A stretch of 64,000 nucleotides of DNA, taken from Kistimonas sp964291505. GTDB taxonomy: Bacteria; Pseudomonadota; Gammaproteobacteria; Pseudomonadales; Endozoicomonadaceae. Where the stretch lies: NCBI GenBank assembly GCA_964291505.2, contig OZ220199.1:868001-932000 (forward strand). The letters are read 5' to 3'. Of this stretch, positions 1-8,551 are shown piece by piece (position 1 is the stretch's first letter; each line of letters starts with the position of its first letter). A program made the position numbers and the translations under genes. Under the pieces are notes generated by a model. It was not told the DNA's origin, made no database searches, and saw nothing but the letters and a program-made list of their open reading frames with translations.

Positions 1-1757
1 GCGCGCCCGAGGTTTTCGACCCCGGGCCATGGTGGCGTCCCACTGATCAGCGCCAGCCCGACAAGCATGAGCAATAATGGCGCCGGTAACACCTGCAGGA
101 GGCTTAAGGCTAAGGCCTTGGGTGTATGTTTCAGGTTGTCATAGCGGATATGCCCGATATGTCGGGTCAAGGCCCGCTGCATGGCGTGCAGGTAACGTCT
201 GCGCGAATGCAGCCAGGTGCAAAATGCCAGACAGAGTATGGTAATCAGCCAGTTGGCCCGCAATGTTGTGTAAATGTGGGTCGCAATGCCTTTCCACGGA
301 ATCATCTCGACCTGCTGGAACAGCCGTTCAGGGGCCGCCATCAGCCAGTCCATACCCAGCTCATTGTTGCTGGCAATCCAGTAAAGGCGTTCTTTCAGGG
401 TTCGTGACAGGTCGCGCCCCTGGCTCAACAATTGTTGCTGATCCAGGTCCAGACTGATTGCAGCCGTCAGCAGGTTACCCTGCTCTGTTGACAGATCTTC
501 CAACAGTTTTTGACGCGTACTCAGGAGCCGGAGCAGCTCTTTGCGATCTGCATCACTGAGAACAGCCTGGTCACCGGCGTTTTCCAGCAACTTATCCACA
601 TATCGATCAGGCTGGCTGAGGCGCTGCCGCTCCTGGTCATGATTGAATTTCTGCAACCGTGCCTGGGTGATGATGTGCGGGACCTCCTTGTTAACGGAGA
701 TCTTGGGCAGCTTCATGCGACTTTCACGCAGCAGCGCTGCCAGCCGGGGGTTTTCGCCCAGCAACACCGATTTCTGCTGCACACTCTGGCTGATCGCACT
801 GACGTTCTTCAGCTGTTCCCTGACACGGGTATTCTGCTCACTGATTTCACTGATGCGGTCGGTGATCGCCAAAAGCTCTTGGCTCAGCTCCATGTTGATC
901 ACCGCTTCATTGCGCAGCAGTTCCCCCTTCCCTGCGCTGGAGCGGGTAATATGCGAGGCAATGGCCACCGCCGCTTCACTGGCTGCCCGCCGCTTGTAGT
1001 TGATGACGGTTTGCAGGGAAATAACATCCAGCTCGAGCACCCGAACCTGGCGGGACAGCAGCACCTGCCGAGCCGTGATCAACTCCAGCCGGATACTGCT
1101 GTTGCGTATCTCCAGATTCAGGCGATTATCCTGCTGCTGCACTGCCGCCATCTCCGCCATGTACAGAGACTTTTTCGCTTCCACCAGAGCGCCTGCCGAT
1201 GTTTCCGCCAACAGCAGGTTCAATTGCGAAGACAAGACTTTCAGGCGCTCCTGATTCTTGCTGATAATCGCCTGGTTATTTTCCGGCCGAGCCCGCTCAA
1301 TGGTGACCCGGTTATTGGTATTCGCCAGTTGGGTCTGGCGCTCAGAGAGTTCCGCCTGCCGATCAATCAGGGCTTTTTTAAGATATTCGGGGGTTTGATG
1401 ACGCAGTTTTTCCAGTAAATCCGTTTCGGTTGGAATCTCTGTGGATTTGATCTGCTCCTGAAGCCGTGTTGTCTCCTCCGGCGCATCTTCCAGTTGCAGT
1501 AACAGTTCATTCAACTGTTGCTGTTCGCTGTCTGCCTGCTTGAGAAATTGCAGAGTCTGCTGGTAAATATCAGCCAGTGACTGCTTTTGCTCCGGCAGAG
1601 GCTTATCTGCCGGCTTGAGCTTGTCCAGCGCCTGGGTGATTGCCTCAATACTGGGGGGGCTGATATCCGTGGGTAGCGGTGCCGGATTTCCGACGGCCTG
1701 CGGGATACTGAGAAAAAAAGCACAGCCAAACGCCAACGCCCAATGCACTCTGTACAT
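1..1757 (-). CDS. mscK: MscK/KefA-type mechanosensitive channel, N-terminal part (cut by window edge)
   Basis: The reading frame is open on the minus strand from an ATG at 1757 to the window edge, about 585 codons. It begins with a signal peptide (MYRVHWALAFGCAFFLS) followed by a long, Gln/Glu/Leu-rich, largely helical periplasmic region of about 450 residues. This layout is typical of the porin-like N-terminal domain of MscK and MscM (YjeP) channels. The last visible part (after about residue 480) turns hydrophobic, with segments such as ANWLITILCLAF, and should be the first membrane helices. The pore-forming MscS domain lies outside the window. Family role: opening under membrane tension to release solutes during hypo-osmotic shock. 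MscK and MscM cannot be told apart from this part. The large plus-strand frames here are antisense shadows. Confidence 0.8.
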   Translation of the reverse strand, partial: MYRVHWALAFGCAFFLSIPQAVGNPAPLPTDISPPSIEAITQALDKLKPADKPLPEQKQSLADIYQQTLQFLKQADSEQQQLNELLLQLEDAPEETTRLQEQIKSTEIPTETDLLEKLRHQTPEYLKKALIDRQAELSERQTQLANTNNRVTIERARPENNQAIISKNQERLKVLSSQLNLLLAETSAGALVEAKKSLYMAEMAAVQQQDNRLNLEIRNSSIRLELITARQVLLSRQVRVLELDVISLQTVINYKRRAASEAAVAIASHITRSSAGKGELLRNEAVINMELSQELLAITDRISEISEQNTRVREQLKNVSAISQSVQQKSVLLGENPRLAALLRESRMKLPKISVNKEVPHIITQARLQKFNHDQERQRLSQPDRYVDKLLENAGDQAVLSDADRKELLRLLSTRQKLLEDLSTEQGNLLTAAISLDLDQQQLLSQGRDLSRTLKERLYWIASNNELGMDWLMAAPERLFQQVEMIPWKGIATHIYTTLRANWLITILCLAFCTWLHSRRRYLHAMQRALTRHIGHIRYDNLKHTPKALALSLLQVLPAPLLLMLVGLALISGTPPWPGVENLGR

Positions 1758-1864
1758 GACTTCCCTGTCATTCTGTAAAGATTTGATGCCTATACAGAAA
1801 GTCTAGAAGTTGGCTGTCTGACTACCTACTTATCCTGTGAATAATTTTTTAAGTTTCGGATGGA

Positions 1865-3232
1865 TCAAACACTCCCCAAAAACCACTCGTACTCAACACC
1901 AGAAATCACCTTCTCAAAGGTCTCCAGCTCCTGATTTCGAATGGCCAGATACACCTCAACAAAGGCATCACCAAAATAGCGACGCAGAACCTCAGAGTTT
2001 TCCATACGACGCATGGCATCCCGCAGGTTATCGGGCAGAGAACGGGGATGGGTTTCGCTGGCATTGCCAGTAGCGGCCGGTGGCGGTGTGATATTTTCTG
2101 TCAGACCGTAGTGCATACCAGCCAGGATCGCAGCAACCACCAGATACGGGTTGGCATCGGCACCAGGTACCCGATATTCAATCCGGGTATTCGCAGCATC
2201 GCAAGCTGGAATTCGAATCGCCGTTGAACGATTATCAAAACCCCAGGTCGGCGCGCAGGGCGTGAAGAACTCCGGTGCAAACCGACGATAGGAATTCACA
2301 TTCGGTGCCAGTAGTGCCATGGAATCGCCCATCAACGCCAGCAGTCCACCAATGGCCTGTTCCAGCACCTGACTGACCGGATCATCAGTGCCAGCAAATG
2401 CATTGTTGCCCTGTGCATCCAGCACGCTCATATGAACATGCATACCGCAACCCGCCTGATCAGGATAAGGCTTGGCCATAAAAGTAGTCTCAACGCCATG
2501 ACGCAAGGCCACGTTACGAATCACCCGCTTGAGCAGGATGGCATGGTCACAAGCCAGTACGGGATCACCCACATGATGCAGATTCACCTCAAACTGGCCG
2601 GGCGCATACTCCGCAATAATGGAATCCGCCGGCAGCCCCTGCTCTCGGGCGGCAGCGATCACATCCGCCAGGAAGTCCGCGTAATCATCCAGATTGTCGA
2701 TGGAGTAGACCTGCGTTTCCGATTCCCGCTTGCCGGTGGCCGGTGACAGGGGAGGCTGTGGCTTTTCCCCATCACGTTCACGGTCAACAAGATAAAACTC
2801 CATTTCAACCGCTGTGACCGGCGTCAGGCCCAATTCGCTGAATTGCTCATATATCGTCAGCAAACGATGTCGGGGATCAGCAAAGAAAGGTTCACCATTC
2901 AGCTCATGCATGGTCATTAACAACTGCCCGGTCGGCTGGCTCTGCCAGGGCACAATACAGAGGCTTTCATCTACTGGAAAACAGAGTCGGTCCGGATCGC
3001 CCTGCTTCAGGCCAAGCCCGGTTTCCTCAACGGTTTCACCCTGGATATTCAACCCAAACACAGACCCGGGAAGATAGACTCCCTTGCTGAACACCTTGGC
3101 CAGCACCGAGCGATCTACCCGTTTGCCACGGATCACACCATTGATATCAGGAATCAGGAGGTCAATGCGGGAGACTGCCGCGTGCGTCTCCAGAAAGGAG
3201 GAAAAACCGGCTTCAGACTTTACTGCATCCAT
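1865..3232 (-). CDS. spuI: Glutamine-synthetase-family gamma-glutamylpolyamine ligase (SpuI/PuuA type)
   Basis: 455 residues, the usual length for class-III-like GS enzymes that glutamylate amines. The GS core is visible: the metal-binding VEMEFYLV strand near residue 140, FMAKPYPDQAGCGMHVH, APNVNSYRRF and GADANPYLVVAA. These enzymes use ATP to join glutamate to an amine such as putrescine or spermidine. It is transcribed away from puuD and puuA, and a second GS paralogue lies at 4461-5810. In Pseudomonas aeruginosa the spu locus also carries two GS-like genes, spuI and spuB, which supports the name. The exact amine cannot be read from the sequence. The gene shares the 3233-3622 divergent region with the polyamine operon. 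The channel gene follows 107 bp downstream. Confidence 0.85.
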   Translation of the reverse strand: MDAVKSEAGFSSFLETHAAVSRIDLLIPDINGVIRGKRVDRSVLAKVFSKGVYLPGSVFGLNIQGETVEETGLGLKQGDPDRLCFPVDESLCIVPWQSQPTGQLLMTMHELNGEPFFADPRHRLLTIYEQFSELGLTPVTAVEMEFYLVDRERDGEKPQPPLSPATGKRESETQVYSIDNLDDYADFLADVIAAAREQGLPADSIIAEYAPGQFEVNLHHVGDPVLACDHAILLKRVIRNVALRHGVETTFMAKPYPDQAGCGMHVHMSVLDAQGNNAFAGTDDPVSQVLEQAIGGLLALMGDSMALLAPNVNSYRRFAPEFFTPCAPTWGFDNRSTAIRIPACDAANTRIEYRVPGADANPYLVVAAILAGMHYGLTENITPPPAATGNASETHPRSLPDNLRDAMRRMENSEVLRRYFGDAFVEVYLAIRNQELETFEKVISGVEYEWFLGSV

Positions 3233-3389
3233 AACGGTATCCGTTTTGTTGTCATTATTCTTTGTCAGGGCACGGCTTCATGCGCGATGCCTTTTGGGGT
3301 AACGCTGAACGCGTTTGTAAAATATTTCAACCATTATTTGGGGTTCACCAGTGAATATCAGCCCAAGGGGGAAGTCAATACAGCCAGTA

Positions 3390-3406
3390 GCAGCCAAATT
3401 GGTGCA
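3390..3406 (+). promoter_or_regulatory. NtrC-like enhancer site
   Basis: The 17-mer GCAGCCAAATTGGTGCA matches the NtrC consensus TGCACCAAAATGGTGCA at 12 of 17 positions. The right half (TGGTGCA) is perfect and the left half is weak. It lies about 150 bp upstream of the start site predicted from the sigma-54 promoter, a normal enhancer distance. This is a pattern match only. Confidence 0.4.
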
Positions 3407-3520
3407 TTGCATTCAAAAAACGCACTGTTAGAGGGCTTAAATCACCCGCTATTTTTGTATTTTTTTGTAATTGCTTCATAAGGAAGCTGGCGCCGCGCGC
3501 CATGCCACGGTTTTGGCACA

Positions 3521-3537
3521 TTGGCAGAGCTCTTGCT
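3521..3537 (+). promoter_or_regulatory. Sigma-54 (RpoN) promoter for the puuD operon
   Basis: TTGGCAGAGCTCTTGCT fits the -24/-12 consensus TGGCAC-N5-TTGCW. There are exactly 10 bases between the invariant GG (3523-3524) and GC (3535-3536). Transcription would start near 3548, giving an mRNA leader of about 75 nt before puuD. RpoN with NtrC would tie polyamine use to nitrogen supply, as is known for amine catabolism in related bacteria. Confidence 0.55.
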
Positions 3538-3622
3538 TTTACGCAGCGACAAGTGTTAAAAAAAACGAACAGTGCAGAACAGAAAATAACAAGATCAGAA
3601 TTCCAATAAGCAAAGGTGATGC

Positions 3623-4405
3623 ATGAGTACCGCATTCCGGCCGCAGTCAGGCCCGGTTCCCCTGATCGGGGTCGTTGCAGATAGCAAGATGGTCGACCCG
3701 CACCGCTTTCATATGGCGGGGGAGAAGTATCTTACGGGTGTCGTTAATGGCGCAGACGCCCTTCCCGTGATTATTCCCTCATTACCCGAACCGCTGGCAG
3801 TTGCACCACTGCTCGACAAGCTCGACGGCCTGCTCTTCACCGGTGGTTACTCCAATGTTGAACCTCACCACTATGAAGGCGAACCCAGCAAGCCGGGCAC
3901 ACTGCACGATGCACTCCGCGACCACACCACTCTGCCGCTGCTCCGTGCCGCTGTCGATGCGGGCGTACCGTTACTGGGCATCTGCCGTGGATTTCAGGAA
4001 ATGAACATTGCCTGGGGCGGTACCCTGCATCAGGAACTGCACGAAACCGGCCTGTTCATGGAACACCGGGAAAACAAGGATGACCGGCTGGAGCAACAGT
4101 ACAGTCCTGCGCACGACGTCACCATTGAACCCGGTGGCCTGCTGGCAGAACTGGTGGGCGAAGGGTCACAACAGGTGAACTCGTTACACACCCAGGGCAT
4201 TGATCGGCTGGGCATTGGGCTGCAGGTCGAGGCGAGAGCATCAGACGGCCTGATCGAAGCAATTTCTGTCCCTGACAGCAAAGCCTTTACCCTGGCTGTA
4301 CAGTGGCACCCGGAATGGAAAGTGAACGAATCCCCTTTCTATCTGTCTATATTCCAGGCCTTTGGCAAGGCATGCGCCGCACGGGCTGCCGGTCGGCAAT
4401 CCTGA
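3623..4405 (+). CDS. puuD: Gamma-glutamyl-gamma-aminobutyrate hydrolase (class I glutamine amidotransferase)
   Basis: 260 residues. The nucleophile elbow LLGICRGFQEMN places the catalytic cysteine at residue 121. VQWHPEW supplies His229 and Glu231, completing the peptidase C26 triad. The family hydrolyses gamma-glutamyl-GABA, or related gamma-glutamylated products, to free glutamate and the amino acid in the cytoplasm, the last step of the gamma-glutamylated polyamine route. It is the first gene of the operon puuD-puuA-spuC-potFGHI and corresponds to Pseudomonas spuA. The ATG at 3623 follows AAAGGTG about 6 bp upstream. A sigma-54-type promoter lies upstream. Confidence 0.9.
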   Translation: MSTAFRPQSGPVPLIGVVADSKMVDPHRFHMAGEKYLTGVVNGADALPVIIPSLPEPLAVAPLLDKLDGLLFTGGYSNVEPHHYEGEPSKPGTLHDALRDHTTLPLLRAAVDAGVPLLGICRGFQEMNIAWGGTLHQELHETGLFMEHRENKDDRLEQQYSPAHDVTIEPGGLLAELVGEGSQQVNSLHTQGIDRLGIGLQVEARASDGLIEAISVPDSKAFTLAVQWHPEWKVNESPFYLSIFQAFGKACAARAAGRQS

Positions 4406-4460
4406 TTCTGGACAGCATCTCAACGGATTTAGACACGTTAAAAACACAGGCAACAAACCA

Positions 4461-5810
4461 ATGAAAAAATTAAGCGCCTGGCTTAAAGAAAACAAGATCA
4501 CGGAAGTGGAATGCGTCATTACCGATTTCACCGGGATTGCCCGTGGCAAAATCATGCCCTGCAACAAGTTCATTGATGAAAAAGGCATCCGGCTGCCCGA
4601 AAGCATCCTGATACAAAGCGTCACCGGCGACTATGTCGATGATGATGTCTATGACGACCTGATTGACCCGGCCGAGATCGATATGATTCTCAAGCCGGAT
4701 GAAAGCGCGGTATTCATGGTGCCTTTCGCCCTTGAACCCACCGCCATGATCATTCACGACTGCTACGATAAGCAGGGCAATCCCATCAGCATGTCTCCCC
4801 GCAATGTGCTGAAGAAAGTACTGTCACTCTACGAAGCCAAAGGCTGGAAACCCGTCGTCGCACCGGAGCTGGAGTTTTATCTCACCAAGCGCAGCGCGGA
4901 CCCGGACTTCCCGCTGGAGCCCCCCGTCGGCCGCTCCGGACGACAGGAGTCTGGACGACAGTCTTACAGTATTGATGCAGCCAATGAATATGATCCGATG
5001 TTCGAGGACGTTTATGACTGGTGTGAGCAACAGGATCTCGACATCGACACCCTGATTCACGAAGAAGGCACCGCCCAGATGGAAATCAACTTCCGTCACG
5101 GTGATGCGCTTTCTCTGGCTGACCAGGTCTTCGTCTTCAAACGCACAGTGCGCGAAGCGGCCCTGAAACACAATATGACCGCCACCTTCATGGCCAAGCC
5201 CATTGGCGATGAACCCGGCAGCTCCATGCACGTTCACCAGAGTATTCTGGATGCGAAGACCGGCAAGAATATCTTCAGCAATGATGACGGTACGCAGACC
5301 GATAGGTTCCTGCACTTCATCGGTGGACAGCAGAAGCATATTGCCGCCTGCATGCCGCTGTTTGCGCCGAATGTAAACTCCTACCGTCGTTTTCTGCCCG
5401 GGACTTCTGCCCCGGTCAATGTAGCTTGGGGTATTGATAACCGAACCGTGAGCCTGCGCGTACCGGATTCCTCTCCCAATGCACGCCGCGTTGAAAACCG
5501 CCTGGCTGGTGCTGACGCCAATCCTTATCTGGCTTTTGCGGCCACCCTGCTATGCGGCTATCTTGGCATGGTGGAACGCGTTAACCCCGGTAAACCGGTT
5601 CACGGCAGCGCCTATGAAGAATCCACGGCGGCAAGTCTGCCCCTGAATCTGGAAGCGGCCCTGGAATGTATGGAAAACAGTGAGGAGCTGAAAGAAATCC
5701 TGAGCCCGCTGTTTGTTCAGGCATACGTTGAGGTCAAGCGCGCCGAGTACCAGAACTTCAAGCGCGTTATCAGCTCCTGGGAACGCAAATACCTGCAAAT
5801 GACCGTCTAA
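4461..5810 (+). CDS. puuA: Gamma-glutamylpolyamine synthetase (glutamine synthetase family)
   Basis: 449 residues from the ATG at 4461 (MKKLSAWLKENK). The frame is open further upstream, but that extension overlaps puuD and does not look like the family. GS motifs are complete: PELEFYLTK near residue 138, FMAKPIGDEPGSSMHVH, APNVNSYRRF and AGADANPYL. It ligates glutamate to putrescine or a similar amine with ATP. It lies 55 bp after puuD and corresponds to Pseudomonas spuB. The paralogue at 1865-3232 is clearly diverged (for example PYPDQAGCG against PIGDEPGSS), so the two probably differ in amine preference. The ribosome binding site is weak, with only AGG about 11 bp upstream. Confidence 0.88.
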   Translation: MKKLSAWLKENKITEVECVITDFTGIARGKIMPCNKFIDEKGIRLPESILIQSVTGDYVDDDVYDDLIDPAEIDMILKPDESAVFMVPFALEPTAMIIHDCYDKQGNPISMSPRNVLKKVLSLYEAKGWKPVVAPELEFYLTKRSADPDFPLEPPVGRSGRQESGRQSYSIDAANEYDPMFEDVYDWCEQQDLDIDTLIHEEGTAQMEINFRHGDALSLADQVFVFKRTVREAALKHNMTATFMAKPIGDEPGSSMHVHQSILDAKTGKNIFSNDDGTQTDRFLHFIGGQQKHIAACMPLFAPNVNSYRRFLPGTSAPVNVAWGIDNRTVSLRVPDSSPNARRVENRLAGADANPYLAFAATLLCGYLGMVERVNPGKPVHGSAYEESTAASLPLNLEAALECMENSEELKEILSPLFVQAYVEVKRAEYQNFKRVISSWERKYLQMTV

Positions 5811-5831
5811 ATAAATCCATTTGTTGTGATC

Positions 5832-5850
5832 TGCCGGCCTCAGGCCGGCA
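5832..5850 (+). repeat. Intercistronic hairpin before spuC
   Basis: Perfect inverted repeat with 8-bp arms TGCCGGCC / GGCCGGCA and a 3-nt loop. There is no T-run after it, so it is more likely an mRNA-processing or partial attenuation element between puuA and spuC than a full terminator. Confidence 0.55.
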
Positions 5851-5870
5851 GCTGCTTTCGGAGAATAATA

Positions 5871-7250
5871 ATGAACGACATGACTTTGCCCCTTGATACT
5901 GCACAGCTACAGGCACTGGATCGCAAACATCATCTGCATCCGTTCAGCGACAACAAGGCGTTAGGACTGGAAGGCGCACGCGTCATTACCCGCGCAGAAG
6001 GCGTTTACCTGGAAGACAGTGATGGCAACCGTATCCTCGACGGGATGGCCGGCCTCTGGTGTGTGAACATTGGCTATGGTCGCAAGGAACTGGCAGATGT
6101 CGCCTATCGCCAGATGCAGGAACTGCCTTACTACAACAGTTTCTTCAAGACATCCCATCCACCCGCCATTGCATTGGCCGAAAAACTGGTAGAAGTCACA
6201 CCGGCCCACATGAACCATGTGTTTTTCACCGGTTCCGGCTCTGAATCAAACGACACGGTTCTTCGGATGGTGCGCCGTTACTGGGATCTGAAAGGCAAGC
6301 CCGGTAAGAAAACCATCATAAGCCGCCAAAATGCCTACCACGGTTCCACCGTTGCTGGTGCCAGCCTCGGTGGCATGAAGCCCATGCATGCCCATGGCGA
6401 TCTGCCGATTCCGGGCATTGTGCATATTCAGCAGCCCTACTGGTTTGGTGAAGGTGGTGATCAGTCCCCGGAAGATTTCGGCCTTCAGGCAGCCAAAGCC
6501 CTTGAAGAGAAAATTCTCGAACTGGGTGAAGACAAGGTTGCTGCGTTCATCGCCGAGCCGATACAAGGCGCTGGTGGTGTGATTGTACCGCCCTCCACCT
6601 ACTGGCCGGCAGTCAAAGAAATTCTGGCCCGTTACGACATTCTGCTGATCGCTGACGAGGTCATCTGTGGCTTTGGCCGTACCGGTGAATGGTTCGGTAG
6701 CCAGTACTATGATCTGAAGCCCGATCTGATGCCCATCGCAAAAGGGCTCTCTTCCGGTTACCTGCCTATCGGTGGTGTGATGGTTGGTGACAGAGTCGCG
6801 GATGTGCTGCTTGAAAAAGGCGGTGACTTCAATCACGGCTACACCTATTCCGGGCATCCCGTCGCTGCCGCCGTTGCCCTGGAAAACATCCGTATTCTGC
6901 AGAATGAAAACATTGTCGAGACCGTGAAAGCTGAAACTGCCCCCTACCTGCAAAAGCGTTGGCTGGAACTCGCGGATCATCCCCTGGTAGGTGAAGCCCG
7001 CGGGGTTGGCATGGTTGGTGCTATTGAACTGGTCGCAGACAAGGCAGCACGAACGCGCTTTGATGATCAGGGGACAACTGGCACACTGTGCCGCGATTTC
7101 TGTTTCAAGAACGGTCTGGTCATGCGTGCCGTCGGCGACACCATGATTATTTCACCGCCACTGGTGATCAATCATGCAGAAATCGATGAGCTGATCGAAA
7201 AAGCGGTACGCTGCCTTGACCTGACCTTTGAAGCCGTTAGAAAAGGTTAA
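5871..7250 (+). CDS. spuC: Putrescine/polyamine--pyruvate aminotransferase (class III, PLP)
   Basis: 459 residues from the ATG at 5871, preceded by CGGAGAA. The frame opens earlier, but that part spans the intercistronic hairpin. Class III aminotransferase marks are present: GLWCVNIGYGR, FFTGSGSESNDTVLR, IADEVICGFGRTG and the PLP-lysine segment AKGLSSGYLP. The sequence closely follows the SpuC type, which moves an amino group from putrescine (or the acetylated/glutamylated amine) to pyruvate, giving an aldehyde and alanine. No aldehyde dehydrogenase or PuuB oxidase gene lies in this window, so the aldehyde must be oxidised by an enzyme encoded elsewhere. Confidence 0.9.
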   Translation: MNDMTLPLDTAQLQALDRKHHLHPFSDNKALGLEGARVITRAEGVYLEDSDGNRILDGMAGLWCVNIGYGRKELADVAYRQMQELPYYNSFFKTSHPPAIALAEKLVEVTPAHMNHVFFTGSGSESNDTVLRMVRRYWDLKGKPGKKTIISRQNAYHGSTVAGASLGGMKPMHAHGDLPIPGIVHIQQPYWFGEGGDQSPEDFGLQAAKALEEKILELGEDKVAAFIAEPIQGAGGVIVPPSTYWPAVKEILARYDILLIADEVICGFGRTGEWFGSQYYDLKPDLMPIAKGLSSGYLPIGGVMVGDRVADVLLEKGGDFNHGYTYSGHPVAAAVALENIRILQNENIVETVKAETAPYLQKRWLELADHPLVGEARGVGMVGAIELVADKAARTRFDDQGTTGTLCRDFCFKNGLVMRAVGDTMIISPPLVINHAEIDELIEKAVRCLDLTFEAVRKG

Positions 7251-7259
7251 GGCGGCCGT

Positions 7260-7282
7260 GGGGCACCAGCCCCGTGTGCCCC
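7260..7282 (+). repeat. Intercistronic hairpin before potF
   Basis: Inverted repeat GGGGCAC / GTGCCCC with a 9-nt loop, followed by an A-rich leader and the potF ribosome binding site. It lacks a T-run. It may set relative expression of potF against spuC by mRNA processing or partial termination. Confidence 0.45.
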
Positions 7283-7331
7283 ATTAAAAATAAAACAAAC
7301 CATAACAACAACGAGAAAACAGGGGAAAGGA

Positions 7332-8435
7332 ATGTTCAAAAAAACAGGCAAGTTCCTGGCGTCGACTGCCGCGATCTGTGCGTTGGCGTCACCGCTGACC
7401 ATGGCAGCGGAAAAGGTCCTGAACGTTTACAACTGGTCCGACTATATCGCTGAAGACACCATTGCCAGGTTTGAAGAAAAAACCGGCATCAAGGTGGTGT
7501 ATGACGTGTTTGACAGTAACGAAGTACTGGAAGCCAAGCTGCTATCCGGCAAGACCGGCTTCGACATAGTCGTACCTTCAGCGTCGTTTATGGCCCGTCA
7601 GATTGAAGCCGGTGTTTTCGCACCGCTGGATAAGGAAAAGCTGTCCAACTGGAAAAACCTTGATGGCAACCTGATGGCCCTGCTGGAAACCTACGACAAG
7701 GGTAATGCACATTCTTTCCCTTATCTCTGGGGTACAACAGGCATCGGTTATAACCCTGAGCTGGTTGCCAAATACCTGGGCGAAGATGCACCAGTCAACA
7801 GCTGGGATATGATCTTCAAGGAAGAAAACATCAGCAAACTGAACCAGTGTGGTGTCGCATTGCTGGATGCACCGACCGAAGTGATTCCTGCTGCGCTGAA
7901 ATACCTGGGCCTTAATCCAAACTCCACAGACAAGAGTGATTACAAGCAGGCTGAAGCACTGCTGAAAAAAGTCCGTCCGCATATCACCTACTTCCATTCC
8001 TCCAAGTTCATCACTGATCTGGCCAATGGTGACATCTGTGTCGCAGTCGGCTGGTCCGGCGATATCCTGCAGGCAGCAGACCGTGCCGATGAAGCCGATA
8101 ACGGTGTTGCTGTTGAATACGTGATTCCCAAGGAAGGCGCAGCCATGTGGTTCGATATGCTGGCCATTCCGAAGGATGCTGAAAACGTTGATGAAGCCTA
8201 TGCCTTCCTGAACTACCTGCTTGAGCCTGAAGTCATGGCTGAGATCCAGAACTACGTCTCCTACGCCAGCGGCAACGAGGCAGCACTGGCAATGGTAGAC
8301 GAGGAAATCACCGCCAACCCCGGCATCTATCCCACCGAGGAAGCGGAAAAGAACCTGTATGTGTTCGAAGTACTGCCTCCAAAGATTGATCGCCTGGTGA
8401 CCCGGACCTTCACCAAGCTGAAGACCAACAAGTAA
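7332..8435 (+). CDS. potF: Periplasmic polyamine-binding protein
   Basis: 367 residues. A Sec signal peptide ends around AMA-AEK (residues 1-25). The mature part begins VLNVYNWSDYIAEDT, the hallmark of PotD/PotF/SpuD binding proteins, and carries DSNEVLEAKLLSG and WGTTGIGYNP. It captures putrescine or spermidine in the periplasm and delivers it to PotGHI. The ATG follows GGGGAAAGGA, a strong ribosome binding site. It precedes potG by 116 bp containing a stable hairpin, the common arrangement that keeps the binding protein in excess. Pseudomonas has two copies here (spuD and spuE); only one is present in this window. Confidence 0.92.
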   Translation: MFKKTGKFLASTAAICALASPLTMAAEKVLNVYNWSDYIAEDTIARFEEKTGIKVVYDVFDSNEVLEAKLLSGKTGFDIVVPSASFMARQIEAGVFAPLDKEKLSNWKNLDGNLMALLETYDKGNAHSFPYLWGTTGIGYNPELVAKYLGEDAPVNSWDMIFKEENISKLNQCGVALLDAPTEVIPAALKYLGLNPNSTDKSDYKQAEALLKKVRPHITYFHSSKFITDLANGDICVAVGWSGDILQAADRADEADNGVAVEYVIPKEGAAMWFDMLAIPKDAENVDEAYAFLNYLLEPEVMAEIQNYVSYASGNEAALAMVDEEITANPGIYPTEEAEKNLYVFEVLPPKIDRLVTRTFTKLKTNK

Positions 8436-8451
8436 GCGATTGAAAACCGTG

Positions 8452-8485
8452 GCAGCCTGCAATGCGCCCCGTCATTGCAGGCTGC
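8452..8485 (+). repeat. Stable potF-potG intercistronic hairpin
   Basis: Perfect 13-bp inverted repeat (GCAGCCTGCAATG / CATTGCAGGCTGC) with an 8-nt loop and no T-run. Its position right after a binding-protein gene fits a 3'-end mRNA stabiliser, with limited read-through to the transporter genes. Confidence 0.65.
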
Positions 8486-8551
8486 AAGGCGCAAGAGAAT
8501 TCATACAAGATCCTGCACGTAATTAACGACTAACAATAAGAAGGGCGGGCT

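Larger units (their letters stand above)
3233..3622. promoter_or_regulatory. Divergent control region between spuI and puuD
   Basis: This 390-bp stretch holds no convincing gene. It separates two divergently read polyamine genes. On the puuD side it contains an NtrC-like site (3390-3406), a TGCCA/TGGCA inverted repeat (3503-3507 and 3514-3518) and a sigma-54-type promoter (3521-3537). A short minus-strand frame (3375-3635) overlaps the start of puuD, has no homology I recognise and is taken as noise. Confidence 0.6.

Noticed and set aside
510..1418. 302-residue plus-strand frame at the window start
   Set aside because: Antisense of the MscK-type gene, whose signal peptide and periplasmic domain are coherent on the minus strand.
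7260..7282. Full rho-independent terminator before potF
   Set aside because: The stem is short and followed by an A-rich rather than T-rich sequence, and the operon continues with the same function.
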